64,000 bases of DNA from Thermoguttaceae bacterium (GCA_017407125.1 JAFQXE010000030.1:1-64000), one strand, 5' to 3'; shown: positions 25,438 to 34,734, counted from the first letter of the stretch. Made by a program: numbers and translations. The notes: a model not told the origin generated them from the letters alone.

Positions 25438-27957
25438 TTAAAGCGTTGGGAATCCGTTCATTTCCATGACCCAGTACAGGGGTTCTGCCAAACCGAACGG
25501 AGACAGGGTTCGGACAGCCAGGTCGGTTTCTCCGCTGCCTTCCAAACCAACGGCTGTCATGGGGAAGTACATGTGACGCCCGCCGAAAAGTTTTTTAATT
25601 TGAGCGTCCATATCCCATTCAGGCCAAATGTCTTTGCGAAGCTCGTCAACCAATGCGCTGCGCTGTTCGATAATCGATTTGGAAAGTCCTTCGCCAGTCG
25701 GGTCGATTTTTTCCATCTCAGCATAAAACTTGGCGGCTTTGCCCCAGGCGTTTTCCCAGTTGGGAATAGTCGGCAGCAGGTCGATTTTTGTCAAGCACAG
25801 CGCAATCGGCAGACGCAGCGATCGCCATTGCTGAATCTGCTTTTGCGTTCTCAAATCGGAGTTGAACCGTTCCAGAGCAGCCGCCTGCGGTTCCCATGGA
25901 TAGGTGGGGTCAATAAAGAACAAAAACGCGTCGGACGCCAACGCCCGCTGACGGCGAAAATCTTCCGCCGCCACGTCGGTGGTAACTTCTCCGGAATAGT
26001 CAAAAACAGACGTCAGAACCTTCGTTCTGCCCAGCGGGTCGTGATCTGTATACTGGAACATCATCGGATACGGAATCCTGTCACGCTGCGTTGCCGGCAA
26101 AAGATGACGCTTGTTGACAAGCTCGTCTACGGACGTTTGCAGATCGTTTGTCGCTGCGGTCGGGACGATAACCATGTCTTTCGACTGGCTGGAATACCCG
26201 TTGTTAAGCTGCCAGTAAAGCATCGTCATCCAGAACGTCTTCCCCGCCTGCGGAACGCCCAGCGTTGGAATGCTTAACTTGGGCAGATTCTGATACTGCG
26301 ACCCGTACGCGAAGTTGCACAACCGCCGAGGCTTCGCCGTCATCTGGTGCGTACAGACAGCCGTCCCGCCGTTTTCGTTGGGCGGTGGAACCAATTGCGG
26401 ATCAAACTGATATTTGCGGCTGGCGGCGGCGTACTCGTCCGGATTGCGAAGCGTCTGAACTTCGCCCTCCGTCAGACACATTGGGCACGTGTTGCGATAC
26501 TTCGCGCGCTGACTCATAACGCCGTTGAAATACGCGAACAAGCCCCACGCCAAAAGCGACAAAAGAACGATTCCCAAAAACGCCCGGAGAAAATGCTTTA
26601 ATCGAAGGTACTTCACCGCTTGACGGCTGTACTTTTGGTTGTCTTCATAGACGACCTTCACCGCCTCCCAGTCTTCGTTAAACGCCTTGAGAAGGGCTTC
26701 CGTCTGTTTAACGTAAATAGCGTTGTTAATCACAGCTGAACGATACGCAGAAATTTCCTTATACAGGTTTTCGCCCAGTTTCTGTTCTTTGTCAGACGGG
26801 ACAGCCTCGTTAAACGGCTTTTCCAGCGCCTTGCGAGCGTTGCGAAGTTCAACCGTCTGCTCGTCTGCCTTTTCCTGAAGTTTATCGACGTCCTTTTTCA
26901 GTTGCTCTATCTGCTGAGCAAAAGCCGCCTTGGGAGCCTTCCCCTGAACGGACATATCCAGCGCAGCGCGATAAATCACGTTTCCAAACAGAAATGTAAC
27001 AAACGTGGCAATCGCCAAAAAGATGATAAACCCAAACAGGACTTTCGACAGCCGCATTTTTCGAGCGCGGCCGCCGTTGAGCCATCGGCGCAATTCCCGA
27101 CGTTTGTCATGCAGAACCGCCGCAAACAAAATGGAAAACGCGATCAACCCCGCCAGCCAGAACCAGCGTTTATCCATGCTGAGCATAGACGCCAGCTGGG
27201 CGACGATTTTCGCTCCCGTTTCCAGTTCGTAACGAATCTGCTCGCTTTCTCGACGAACCTGATGGATGTCCTTCCAGCCGGCGTGAAGCTGTTCCGCCCG
27301 CGATTTCATGCGTTTGGAATTCTCCGCCATCATCTCAGCCAGCGGGTGCATTTCGTCTTTAAGCATAACGCCGATGTTCTTTGCCGCCGCTCGGCGAGAT
27401 CGGCCGAAACTGCCGAAGTCCGCCAAAAACAGATTCATCGCCGACGCGCTGTCCGCCGCCTTATTGAGCAGCTCAATTTCAGACGTGTAATATTCCTGGC
27501 GAGCTTCCAGACGAATCTTTTCCGTCATCAAATCGACGTACTCGATCGCCATGGCGTCGATTTCTTCTTTTTCCTTTTTGGAAAGCCGGAAAGACACGTC
27601 AGTCGATTCCCGCTGATGGATTTCAGCCGGCTTGACTTCTTCCGGCTTAGCAGTTTTCGTCGTCTTGGCAGGTTCCGGTTCCGCAACAGCGGGTTCCGGC
27701 TGAGCCTCGGTTGACGGTTCCGCCGGACTTTCTGACGCGGCAGAATCCTCTGGCGTTACAGGCGTTTCCGCAGCCTCCGGTTCAGCCGGCGTTTCCGGAG
27801 CGGGTTCTTCCGCAGCCGCAACAGGCGGAGCTTCCGGCGCGTCTGTCGGAGCTGGCGCGTCTTGAGCAAATCCGTACGAAACCAGAATTGCAGACGTCAA
27901 AAACAAGGCGGATATATAAAGTCTCAATGAACGAACGTTGTTGAGGAAATACTTCAT
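25438..27957 (-). CDS. Membrane GTPase with zinc-ribbon (double-GTPase-like)
   Basis: 839 residues. The N-terminus is a signal peptide or anchor (to about residue 32), then a P/A/E-rich linker, a helical coiled-coil region and three membrane helices (WFWLAGLIAFSILFAAVL; VLFGFIIFLAIATFVTF; FLGIVLLSLLAWGLFAYF). A zinc-ribbon-like segment follows (TCPMC near 486, two more Cys near 536). The C-terminal GTPase domain shows G1 GVPQAGKT near 567, a DYSG switch near 649 and G4 TKID near 720, so guanine specificity is well supported. It resembles the GTPases that pair with GAP1-type proteins in conflict systems. The start at 27957 is chosen because the signal begins there; a longer frame by 3 residues exists. 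Confidence 0.72.
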   Translation of the reverse strand: MKYFLNNVRSLRLYISALFLTSAILVSYGFAQDAPAPTDAPEAPPVAAAEEPAPETPAEPEAAETPVTPEDSAASESPAEPSTEAQPEPAVAEPEPAKTTKTAKPEEVKPAEIHQRESTDVSFRLSKKEKEEIDAMAIEYVDLMTEKIRLEARQEYYTSEIELLNKAADSASAMNLFLADFGSFGRSRRAAAKNIGVMLKDEMHPLAEMMAENSKRMKSRAEQLHAGWKDIHQVRRESEQIRYELETGAKIVAQLASMLSMDKRWFWLAGLIAFSILFAAVLHDKRRELRRWLNGGRARKMRLSKVLFGFIIFLAIATFVTFLFGNVIYRAALDMSVQGKAPKAAFAQQIEQLKKDVDKLQEKADEQTVELRNARKALEKPFNEAVPSDKEQKLGENLYKEISAYRSAVINNAIYVKQTEALLKAFNEDWEAVKVVYEDNQKYSRQAVKYLRLKHFLRAFLGIVLLSLLAWGLFAYFNGVMSQRAKYRNTCPMCLTEGEVQTLRNPDEYAAASRKYQFDPQLVPPPNENGGTAVCTHQMTAKPRRLCNFAYGSQYQNLPKLSIPTLGVPQAGKTFWMTMLYWQLNNGYSSQSKDMVIVPTAATNDLQTSVDELVNKRHLLPATQRDRIPYPMMFQYTDHDPLGRTKVLTSVFDYSGEVTTDVAAEDFRRQRALASDAFLFFIDPTYPWEPQAAALERFNSDLRTQKQIQQWRSLRLPIALCLTKIDLLPTIPNWENAWGKAAKFYAEMEKIDPTGEGLSKSIIEQRSALVDELRKDIWPEWDMDAQIKKLFGGRHMYFPMTAVGLEGSGETDLAVRTLSPFGLAEPLYWVMEMNGFPTL

Positions 27958-27990
27958 TTGAAACAAGATGAAAAAAAGAAAAAATAATTA

Positions 27991-28026
27991 AATTTCTCGC
28001 AACTCGCTACTCGCAACTCGCAACTT
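27991..28026. repeat. Heptanucleotide repeat (TCGCAAC type)
   Basis: CTCGCAACTCGCTACTCGCA followed by another CTCGCAACT: tandem 7-mers just upstream of the GTPase gene, nearly identical to the tract at 13284. Confidence 0.7.
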
Positions 28027-28145
28027 CTATATATTATAACGCAACAAAGCGTATTTGCAAGACGCCGCCCAAAAAATCCGCGGTTTCTTTATAATTTTTT
28101 TAAGAAAAATCCGGTTAGGAAGAATAAAACGGCTGTTTGATGTAC

Positions 28146-28370
28146 TTATTGCCAGATTTTACAGACGATTTCTTTGCAAATAAACCATAGAATTGCAAAC
28201 GTCAAGACCCAGTAAAAGAGTTCATACGCAACGCGCCGGCTTTTCTCAACCGCGTCTTTTTTCCAGTCTTTGGGCGCGATCGGCGTAACAGACCCGCAGT
28301 GCGGACACGCCTGCGCGTCTTTGGCGATTGGATACCCGCAATGCTGACAGCAAATCCTCTTTTCTGGCAT
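28146..28370 (-). CDS. Small zinc-ribbon membrane protein
   Basis: 74 residues. Four cysteines in CQHCGYPIAKDAQACPHCG (two CxxC pairs) form a zinc ribbon at residues 8-26; a single membrane helix follows at about 50-68. A perfect AGGAGG lies 4 nt before the ATG. Function unknown; such proteins are often accessory. It lies between nadD and the GTPase gene on the same strand, so it could belong to either. Confidence 0.75.
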   Translation of the reverse strand: MPEKRICCQHCGYPIAKDAQACPHCGSVTPIAPKDWKKDAVEKSRRVAYELFYWVLTFAILWFICKEIVCKIWQ

Positions 28371-28394
28371 AATTCCTCCTAAAAGGAATTATAC

Positions 28395-29033
28395 TCATTT
28401 CGTCAAATTGACGTCAAAAGAGGCGTTTTTGAGAACTTGCAGCGCGCTGTCCGGAACCAGCCCGTCGATCGATTCTCCCGTCGCCAAGCGACGTCGAATT
28501 TCCGTCGAGCTGACCTCCAGCGGCTCCGCAGAAATGACAATATCCGGTTTGTATATTTTTGTATATGAGTTATCTTTTTTTCTGCTCGGTTTGTATAATT
28601 TCTCGCCTCGACGATTGACCAGAACCAGCTTCATATTGGCGGCAATTATTTCCGGGTCTTTCCAGGTTGAGAGCGTGTTGAACATGTCCGTACCGAGAAT
28701 CAGATACAGCTGAGCTCCGGGATACTGTTTCTTCAAATAGCGCATTGTATCGACCGTAAACGACGTCTTTCCATTGACTTGGGCTTGCTTCACTTCCCAG
28801 TCGGAAACAACGACTCTGTCGTCGTTCAAGTCCGCCATCGCGGCTTGCGTCATTTTCAAACGAAGATCGTCTGAAAAAAACGCTCCGTTTTTATGGGGAG
28901 CTTTTCCCGCCGGCATGACAACAAGAATATCCAGTGGAATCTCTTTTATTGCCTTCTGAGCAATCTCGACGTGTCCGAGATGAATCGGGTCAAAACTGCC
29001 GCCGAACAATCCGATTTTTTGAACGTTTGACAT
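28395..29033 (-). CDS. nadD: Nicotinate-nucleotide adenylyltransferase
   Basis: A 212-residue nucleotidyltransferase that makes nicotinate adenine dinucleotide from NaMN and ATP in NAD synthesis. Residues 7-20 GLFGGSFDPIHLGH hold the (H/T)xGH nucleotidyl-transfer motif. The C-terminal EVSSTEIRRRLATG is the SSTxIR motif that binds ATP. Length is normal. GGAAAG about 8 nt upstream supports the start. Confidence 0.92.
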   Translation of the reverse strand: MSNVQKIGLFGGSFDPIHLGHVEIAQKAIKEIPLDILVVMPAGKAPHKNGAFFSDDLRLKMTQAAMADLNDDRVVVSDWEVKQAQVNGKTSFTVDTMRYLKKQYPGAQLYLILGTDMFNTLSTWKDPEIIAANMKLVLVNRRGEKLYKPSRKKDNSYTKIYKPDIVISAEPLEVSSTEIRRRLATGESIDGLVPDSALQVLKNASFDVNLTK

Positions 29034-29526
29034 CGTCTGTTCTTTCCATTAAAAATACCTGCTCAACACGCATTTTCTGTTACAGATTGAACGTTATTTT
29101 AATCCAATCGCCAGCGTTTGTCAAGAGCCGTCCGCTCCCGGGTTGTCAAACACGGGTGCATACAAATAATCCGTACGAAGATAGACAAGTTGAGAAGCAG
29201 AACCGCGTCTCGAAGAGACGCCATTTCTATAACCGTCGACTTTAGTCTACGGACGGCGCAGCGCTCTACACACTCTCTAAATCGAGTCCACTCCTTTTCT
29301 TACCCTCCGGCTCCTACGGCGCTGGAGGTAAGAAAAGGAGATTTGTCGACTTCTTTTTTGTTATTCATAAGTCCGTGGGTTAAAACCCACGGCTATTAAA
29401 ATTGAACCGCTACGCGGTTCTATGCGGGCGATACGCCCGCGAACCGGACTCAACCATGTGCAATTACAGGAAAAATATGCGCGCACCTGCGGGTATCGTA
29501 TAAATTAAAAATATTTTATAATTCGG

Positions 29527-29622
29527 GCGGGAATCGTGGCGTAGCTAACGTAGTTAGCGTCGTCGCCACATTCCCAGCCCGTCTGCGTATTCTGCGAGTA
29601 GTCTGCGGTCTCTGCGTTCTCT
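29527..29622. repeat. 96-bp inverted repeat, copy 1
   Basis: Nearly perfect reverse complement of 31691-31786. It contains an internal dyad GCTAACGTAGTTAGC and a G/T-rich tail (CTGCGTATTCTGCGAG). The pair brackets holA and the AT-rich membrane gene. Confidence 0.85.
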
Positions 29623-29649
29623 CTTTTATTTCGTGATTTAGCTCCCGGG

Positions 29650-29677
29650 TTGTCAAACTAACGATTTCTATTATAAT
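29650..29677 (+). promoter_or_regulatory. holA promoter
   Basis: TTGTCA (29650-29655), 16-bp spacer, perfect TATAAT (29672-29677). The predicted transcript start is about 5 nt before the holA ATG, so the mRNA would be nearly leaderless. Confidence 0.6.
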
Positions 29678-29688
29678 ACATCTTAACT

Positions 29689-30765
29689 ATGGCAAAAAAG
29701 ACCTCAGATTCTGCCGGAAAAGCGTCCAAAGACGTGTCCGCGATGGCGTTTTCGCAACAGCCGGACAAGCACGTCAATATAGACGCATTGCCGCCTGTTA
29801 TCGCCATCTTTGGAGACGAGCCGTTTTTGCGTCTGGAATCCATTCAGGCGCTCAAAAGGCTGTTCAAGTCCAGCCAGGACGAGGATTCCGGAATTACAGT
29901 CTATTCCAACGCAACGCCGGAGTTCAGCGTCGTCAAACAGGAACTGACGACCATCTCCATGTTCGGCGCTCAGTCCCGTCTGGTTATTGTCGAACAGGCA
30001 GACGATTTCGTTGAAAAGAACCGGGAGAAAATCGAGAACTTAATCAAGCAGCCCGAAGGCGCCGGATCGCTGGTTCTGGAATTAAAGACGTTAGCCGCCA
30101 ATACGCGTCTGTACAAACTCATTGCGGAACAGGGGCTGTTAATCAACTGCAAGGCGATGTCGACAGAAACCCTTGCCGGCTGGCTTGTAAAGCGCGCGGC
30201 GGTCTACAAAGCCGAGATTCAGCGCGACGCCGCCGAGGTTCTGGTCGACAAAATCGGGGACTCGATGGGCGCTCTGGATCAGGAACTGCTCAAGCTGTCC
30301 ACCTACGCCAACGGGAAGCCGATTACCGTCCAGATGGTTGACAAAGTCTCGGGAACCTGGCGATCTCAAACCGCGTGGGAGATGCTCGATTCCGCCTTGG
30401 CGGGACTAACAGACAGCGCCATGATGTATCTGGATTCCCTGCTCGCGGCGGGCGAAGTCCCGATTGTCATTCTCGCTCAGCTGGCGTTCAATCTGCGGCG
30501 TCTTGCCATGGCAAACCGCGTTTTTCTCGACGCCCGCGCCAACGGACGCAACATTTCCATTAACGAAGCGCTGCGTCAAATTGGAATCGACAAACCGTAC
30601 TATCTGAAAAAATCGCAGTCGCAGATCGAACGTCTGGGAATCCACCGCGCGTCTCAACTGCTGGACTGGATGACGGAACTCGACTTCGCCCTCAAAGGCG
30701 ACAGCCGCCTCGACGCCAGACTCCTGCTGGAACAGTTCCTCATGCGGCTTTCCCGCAACTCCTGA
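29689..30765 (+). CDS. holA: DNA polymerase III subunit delta
   Basis: A 358-residue clamp-loader subunit. It contains the family's opening strand and loop PPVIAIFGDEPFLRLESIQALK, then SMFGAQSRLVIVEQADDF, and C-terminal helices with AWEMLDSALAG and AGEVPIVILAQLAFNLRRL. Delta opens the sliding clamp during replication. A 25-residue N-terminal extension (K/S/A-rich) is longer than usual. No ribosome site is seen before the ATG, in line with the nearly leaderless promoter. It is bracketed by the 96-bp inverted repeats. Confidence 0.88.
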   Translation: MAKKTSDSAGKASKDVSAMAFSQQPDKHVNIDALPPVIAIFGDEPFLRLESIQALKRLFKSSQDEDSGITVYSNATPEFSVVKQELTTISMFGAQSRLVIVEQADDFVEKNREKIENLIKQPEGAGSLVLELKTLAANTRLYKLIAEQGLLINCKAMSTETLAGWLVKRAAVYKAEIQRDAAEVLVDKIGDSMGALDQELLKLSTYANGKPITVQMVDKVSGTWRSQTAWEMLDSALAGLTDSAMMYLDSLLAAGEVPIVILAQLAFNLRRLAMANRVFLDARANGRNISINEALRQIGIDKPYYLKKSQSQIERLGIHRASQLLDWMTELDFALKGDSRLDARLLLEQFLMRLSRNS

Positions 30766-30868
30766 AAAGCGCCGGCGGGGCGCGGGTGTAAACCCGTGGA
30801 TATACTACCAATAACCAACGTATAACAATAGACGTCTGAAGCTGTTCCTTTATTGCTTTTAATTAATC

Positions 30869-31630
30869 ATGGAAAAAGAAAACAACAATGCAATAACTGA
30901 AAGCAACACTGATACAAACCATAACAGACAATCTGTTTGGGAACGGTTTATGACGTTATATACATGTCTTTTGCCGATAGTTGTGTTCGGTATTCTCATT
31001 TATCATTTATTAGATTTGCAATATTTAAAAATGTATAGTTGGGGTGGAATATCACTACTACAAGATTATGATTGGGCTCCATTTCTATTATACATATTAT
31101 CCGTTTATGTAAGTTTATTTTTAATTCCAATTATTTTGTTGAGCATTAAAACATACGACTTTTTTAATTGGAAAAATTATAATCAAAGCATAAAGTCTGA
31201 AACGACTTATTGGAAAACATCAATCTATTGCATATGTCAGCGTTTTCGATATAGCTTTATTGGAGAAATGATTTACATTTTTCTCTATTTTGTAATGTTT
31301 GGAGCGCTTTTGTGGGGGGCGCCTTCCGCATTATTGGCTTTTTGTAACTTCTGTACTAAAACAAATAATTCTATACAATGCAGCGATGGGCAAGGAGAAG
31401 GATGGTCTGGACTTGCTTGCGCAATGATTTTTGACATACTTAACACCATTCTTGTTCTTATCATATTAATCATTTTCTTTTACGTTCTCATTCGTCGGAT
31501 TTGTGAATATAAGAATAAAAGAGCCAAAAGAAAAATGTTGAGAGCTAATAAAAGAAAAGATCTGCAAGTTCCCCAATCATTGCCGGAACAGCAAGAGTTT
31601 TTTGACGAAGAAAATCAGGAAACAGAATAA
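30869..31630 (+). CDS. AT-rich hypothetical membrane protein
   Basis: 253 residues, unrecognised. About four membrane helices (residues 30-48, 70-90, 130-155, 190-215) and a Lys/Arg-rich tail. Base composition is far more AT-rich than neighbouring genes, which suggests recent gain. It lies with holA between two copies of a 96-bp inverted repeat. Confidence 0.6.
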   Translation: MEKENNNAITESNTDTNHNRQSVWERFMTLYTCLLPIVVFGILIYHLLDLQYLKMYSWGGISLLQDYDWAPFLLYILSVYVSLFLIPIILLSIKTYDFFNWKNYNQSIKSETTYWKTSIYCICQRFRYSFIGEMIYIFLYFVMFGALLWGAPSALLAFCNFCTKTNNSIQCSDGQGEGWSGLACAMIFDILNTILVLIILIIFFYVLIRRICEYKNKRAKRKMLRANKRKDLQVPQSLPEQQEFFDEENQETE

Positions 31631-31690
31631 GGCGTCTTCCCGGCTCGCCTTTGCGGGTGAGTTCAAAAATAGGTTGCGTATACAAGGGAA

Positions 31691-31786
31691 GAGAACGCAG
31701 AGACCGCAGACTACTCGCAGAATACGCAGACGGACTGGGAATGTGGCGACGACGCTAACTACGTTAGCTACGCCACGATTCCCGTC
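31691..31786. repeat. 96-bp inverted repeat, copy 2
   Basis: Reverse complement of 29527-29622 with only a few changes. A weaker relative of its CTGCG-rich part follows at about 31873-31912. Confidence 0.85.
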
Positions 31787-32298
31787 CGATTTATTTAATT
31801 ATTTTTTAAAATCGCAAGCGGACATCGTGTCATAGCCTGATAATCAGGCGTAAATGACACATGTCTGCTTGCTTCTGCGCTCTCTGCGAGGAGTCCGCGT
31901 ACTCTGCGTTCAAAAATAAAAACAATCTATCTTCACAACCCAGGATTTATCACACCCGCCTATGCGTATAACGCGTTTATCTGTTACAATCGTTATTTGA
32001 ACGCCCCTCTAAACGGTATTTCGTCCTCTTATATTCAACTTCTCTCCATCTTCAGACGATATATTCAACGCCCTACTCTTCATTATTTATTATTACGCAG
32101 TAACAGTCCTTTTTTGCACTCCTTTTTTCAGATGTAATTATAACAGTCAACAGCCGCCCCGTTAAAACTTTTCTATTCTCACTAGATTGCGCGAATATAA
32201 TTCATTACGCAACTTACCTCAACATTTTTCTGACCCACTTTTTAGACCCGTGCGCGGGTTGAGAACTTTTATTACTCCTCAGAAAAGGTTATATTCGC
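31787..32298. other. Intergenic region upstream of the sigma factor
   Basis: 512 bp, AT-rich. It contains TGTCATAGCCTGATAATCAGG-like short dyads near 31829-31860 and a perfect TATAAT at 32196-32201 with no good -35. No gene seen. Confidence 0.4.
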
Positions 32299-33999
32299 AT
32301 GTCTGCAGTGATGGAATACAAAAGCCCGCAGATTAAAAAACTGCGGCAGTTTTGTGTGGAACGGCTTACGCAAGAACAGGTTTTTACGGTTTTGGATCGG
32401 TTGGAAAGTCTGGTTTTCGATCTGGACAATCCCAACGCCAACCCTCTGCTTTTTGGTGAACCCCTTATCGACAGGAGTTCTTCGCAGTCAGAGGACGCGG
32501 CGCTGGAATCGGTTAAGCAGGAAGTCCTGTCTCTTGTCGAGGATTTGTCCGACGACGCGGATTTATCGGTGTCGCAGCGTCCGGAAGAATTTCTGTCCAT
32601 AGATGAGGTAAGTCAAATGTATCACGTATCTTCAAAAACAGTCAGCCGCTGGCGAAAACAGGGACTGCCGTCCCGTCGAATTCTGTTTGGAAAGCGCAAG
32701 CGAGTCGCTATCAGCCGAAAGGCGCTGGAACGGTTCGCCCAGAAAACCGGGAAGCAGGAACATTCGAGCGTTCAGTCGATTGTCGCCCTTTCCGAACCGC
32801 AGCGAGACGAAATCATCCGCCGCGCCAGAAAAGCCGCCGCCGGCGGAGCGTCTTTGAGTCAGACGGCGGAGCAAATCGGCGAGCTGCTGGGCTATCCGCC
32901 TGAAGCGATTAAAAACGTCATTCGCCAATACGACAAACAGAACCCGCAAGACGTTATTTTTCCCGATTCCTCAACGCCGTTGACGCCCTACGCTCAAGAC
33001 TGTATATATCAGGCGTACTGTCGGGGAGAAACGGTCGAACAAATCGCGCCCAAGTACGGACGCTCCGTTCCCGTCATGCAGAGAATTCTGACGACGATTA
33101 GAACCGAGAAAATCCAGCAGCTGCCGCTGGACTACATTGCGTCCGAGGAATTCGAGACGGCGGGGCCCGAAACGTACGAATCCTGGCTGGGTCCAATTCC
33201 CTCTCCGGAAAAGAAAATGCGGGGAACTCGAATGCCCCCTGACCTGCCGCCGTACTTGCGGAATCTGTATATAATCCCGCTTTTGACGCCCCTGCAGGAA
33301 CGGCATCTGTTTAGAAAAATGAACTTCCAAAAGTTCATGGCGTCCAGAATTCGGGACACATTAGACGTCAGCCACCCCCAGCAGCGCGCGTTAAATCAGA
33401 TTGAACAGTACTGGAACGACTCCATCGCCACTAAAAACGAGATTACCGCCGCCAACCTGCGACTGGTCGTCTCGATTGCCAAAAAGCACATCGGGCCGCA
33501 GGACAACCTGTTCGACCTGGTCAGCGACGGCAACGTATCGCTCATTCGCGCTGTGGAAAAGTTCGACTACACCCGCGGCAACAAGTTCAGCACCTACGCC
33601 AGCTGGGCGATTATCAAAAACTTTGCTCGCACCATCCCGACGGAACACAAACAGCGCGAACGCTACCCGTCTACAGAAGACGAGTACTTTAACTCCACGT
33701 TTGAAGAAACGCCCATCGACCCGGACGTTCGCGACAAAATCTTTTCCCTGCGGGAAAATCAGGTCAAACTGCTTTTCAAAGCTCTCGATCCAAGAGAACA
33801 ATTAATACTGTCTCACCGATTTGGGCTCGTTCGAGACCGCGGCGCGCTGACGCTCAAACAGATTGGGATAGAATTAGGCGTAACCAAAGAACGCGTGCGT
33901 CAAATTGAAACGCGCGCTCTGGAGAAGCTCAAAAAACTGGTAGAAACTTCCCCCGAAGTTGTTATTTTACCAAAACGATTCTCCATAGAAACCGCATAA
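32299..33999 (+). CDS. Sigma-70 family factor with excisionase-like HTH domain
   Basis: 566 residues. Residues 95-150 hold a helix-turn-helix of the excisionase/MerR type (LSIDEVSQMYHVSSKTVSRW). Sigma region 2 lies near 385-450 (ANLRLVVSIAKKH, DLVSDGNVSLIRAVEKFDYTRG, FSTYASWAI) and region 4 at 517-548 (LTLKQIGIELGVTKERVRQI). Such fused sigma factors, larger than ordinary group 3 factors, occur in planctomycetes. The extra HTH may let it bind a specific upstream site. AAAGG lies near the start. It stands alone between holA and the tRNA-tuf block. Confidence 0.85.
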   Translation: MSAVMEYKSPQIKKLRQFCVERLTQEQVFTVLDRLESLVFDLDNPNANPLLFGEPLIDRSSSQSEDAALESVKQEVLSLVEDLSDDADLSVSQRPEEFLSIDEVSQMYHVSSKTVSRWRKQGLPSRRILFGKRKRVAISRKALERFAQKTGKQEHSSVQSIVALSEPQRDEIIRRARKAAAGGASLSQTAEQIGELLGYPPEAIKNVIRQYDKQNPQDVIFPDSSTPLTPYAQDCIYQAYCRGETVEQIAPKYGRSVPVMQRILTTIRTEKIQQLPLDYIASEEFETAGPETYESWLGPIPSPEKKMRGTRMPPDLPPYLRNLYIIPLLTPLQERHLFRKMNFQKFMASRIRDTLDVSHPQQRALNQIEQYWNDSIATKNEITAANLRLVVSIAKKHIGPQDNLFDLVSDGNVSLIRAVEKFDYTRGNKFSTYASWAIIKNFARTIPTEHKQRERYPSTEDEYFNSTFEETPIDPDVRDKIFSLRENQVKLLFKALDPREQLILSHRFGLVRDRGALTLKQIGIELGVTKERVRQIETRALEKLKKLVETSPEVVILPKRFSIETA

Positions 34000-34044
34000 T
34001 CAAAAAAATTTTAAAAATTTTACCAAGAAAGGGGGAGAAGGGGC

Positions 34045-34072
34045 TTGTCAAAGTTGAAAAGATGTGTATATT
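34045..34072 (+). promoter_or_regulatory. Promoter of the tRNA-tuf block
   Basis: TTGTCA (34045-34050), 16-bp spacer, TATATT (34067-34072), 25 bp before the first tRNA. Confidence 0.6.
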
Positions 34073-34097
34073 ATGCGTAATTCTGGGAGATGAACTT

Positions 34098-34170
34098 GCT
34101 AGCGTAGCTCAATCGGCAGAGCAGTTGATTTGTAATCAACAGGTTAAGGGTTCGATTCCCCTCGCTAGCT
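34098..34170 (+). tRNA. tRNA-Thr (TGT)
   Basis: 73-nt cloverleaf. Acceptor GCTAGCG pairs with CGCTAGC; anticodon stem TTGAT/ATCAA with anticodon TGT; T loop GTTCGATTC. First of four tandem tRNAs before tuf. Confidence 0.96.
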
Positions 34171-34226
34171 TTTCCTTTTGGAAAAGCGGTTCAGGGCGGA
34201 GCAAGTTTTATTTCAGATACACCTTT

Positions 34227-34309
34227 GGAGGGTTTCCCGAGCGGCCAAAGGGGACAGACTGTAAATCTGTTGCGTCCACGCTTCGGAGGTTCGAATCCTC
34301 CACCCTCCA
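34227..34309 (+). tRNA. tRNA-Tyr (GTA)
   Basis: 83-nt class II tRNA. Acceptor GGAGGGT pairs with ACCCTCC; loop CTGTAAA gives anticodon GTA; long variable arm; T loop GTTCGAATC. Confidence 0.96.
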
Positions 34310-34363
34310 TTACACATCTCTGGCAGAAAGTTCAATTTGAACTCATCTGCTGAAAAAACAACT

Positions 34364-34434
34364 GCGGGTGTAGTTCAATGGTAGAACTCCAGCCTTCCAA
34401 GCTGACCACGAGGGTTCGATTCCCTTCACCCGCT
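34364..34434 (+). tRNA. tRNA-Gly (TCC)
   Basis: 71-nt cloverleaf. Acceptor GCGGGTG pairs with CACCCGC; CAGC/GCTG anticodon stem with loop CTTCCAA, anticodon TCC. Confidence 0.96.
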
Positions 34435-34444
34435 TGTTTTTTAA

Positions 34445-34517
34445 GCTGACGTAGCTCAGTCGGTAGAGCACATCCTTGGTAAGGATGAGGTCATGGGTTC
34501 AAGTCTCATCGTCAGCT
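34445..34517 (+). tRNA. tRNA-Thr (GGT)
   Basis: 73-nt cloverleaf. Acceptor GCTGACG pairs with CGTCAGC; anticodon stem ATCCT/AGGAT with anticodon GGT. A 217-nt stretch follows before tuf, with no gene. Confidence 0.96.
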
Positions 34518-34734
34518 TTTTCGCAGCAAGACATTTTCTGTATTATGCGAAAACGTTAAGGACGCACAAGCGCAATTAAAGCGAGCGTCGCAGGGTTTGC
34601 TGTTCTGGTGTAAGAACAGCGTTTTCGTTCTGGAGGCCTCACGTTGGCTACAGGCTATGTCCACCCAGGGCCGAACGAAAAAACGTACCTGAGTTAGTAT
34701 TATCGGTGCCTTTTTCAAAGATTTTTCAAAACAA

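Larger units (their letters stand above)
29034..29688. other. Repeat-rich intergenic region upstream of holA
   Basis: 655 bp with no credible gene. It holds three short perfect hairpins in a row: CCGTGGG/CCCACGG (29373-29392), AACCGC/GCGGTT (29405-29419) and GCGGGCG/CGCCCGC (29424-29440). The 18-mer GCTCCCGGGTTGTCAAAC occurs twice (about 29134 and 29641). A 96-bp inverted repeat copy lies at 29527-29622. Confidence 0.6.

Noticed and set aside
34062..34340. 92-residue frame before tuf
   Set aside because: It spans two tRNA genes.
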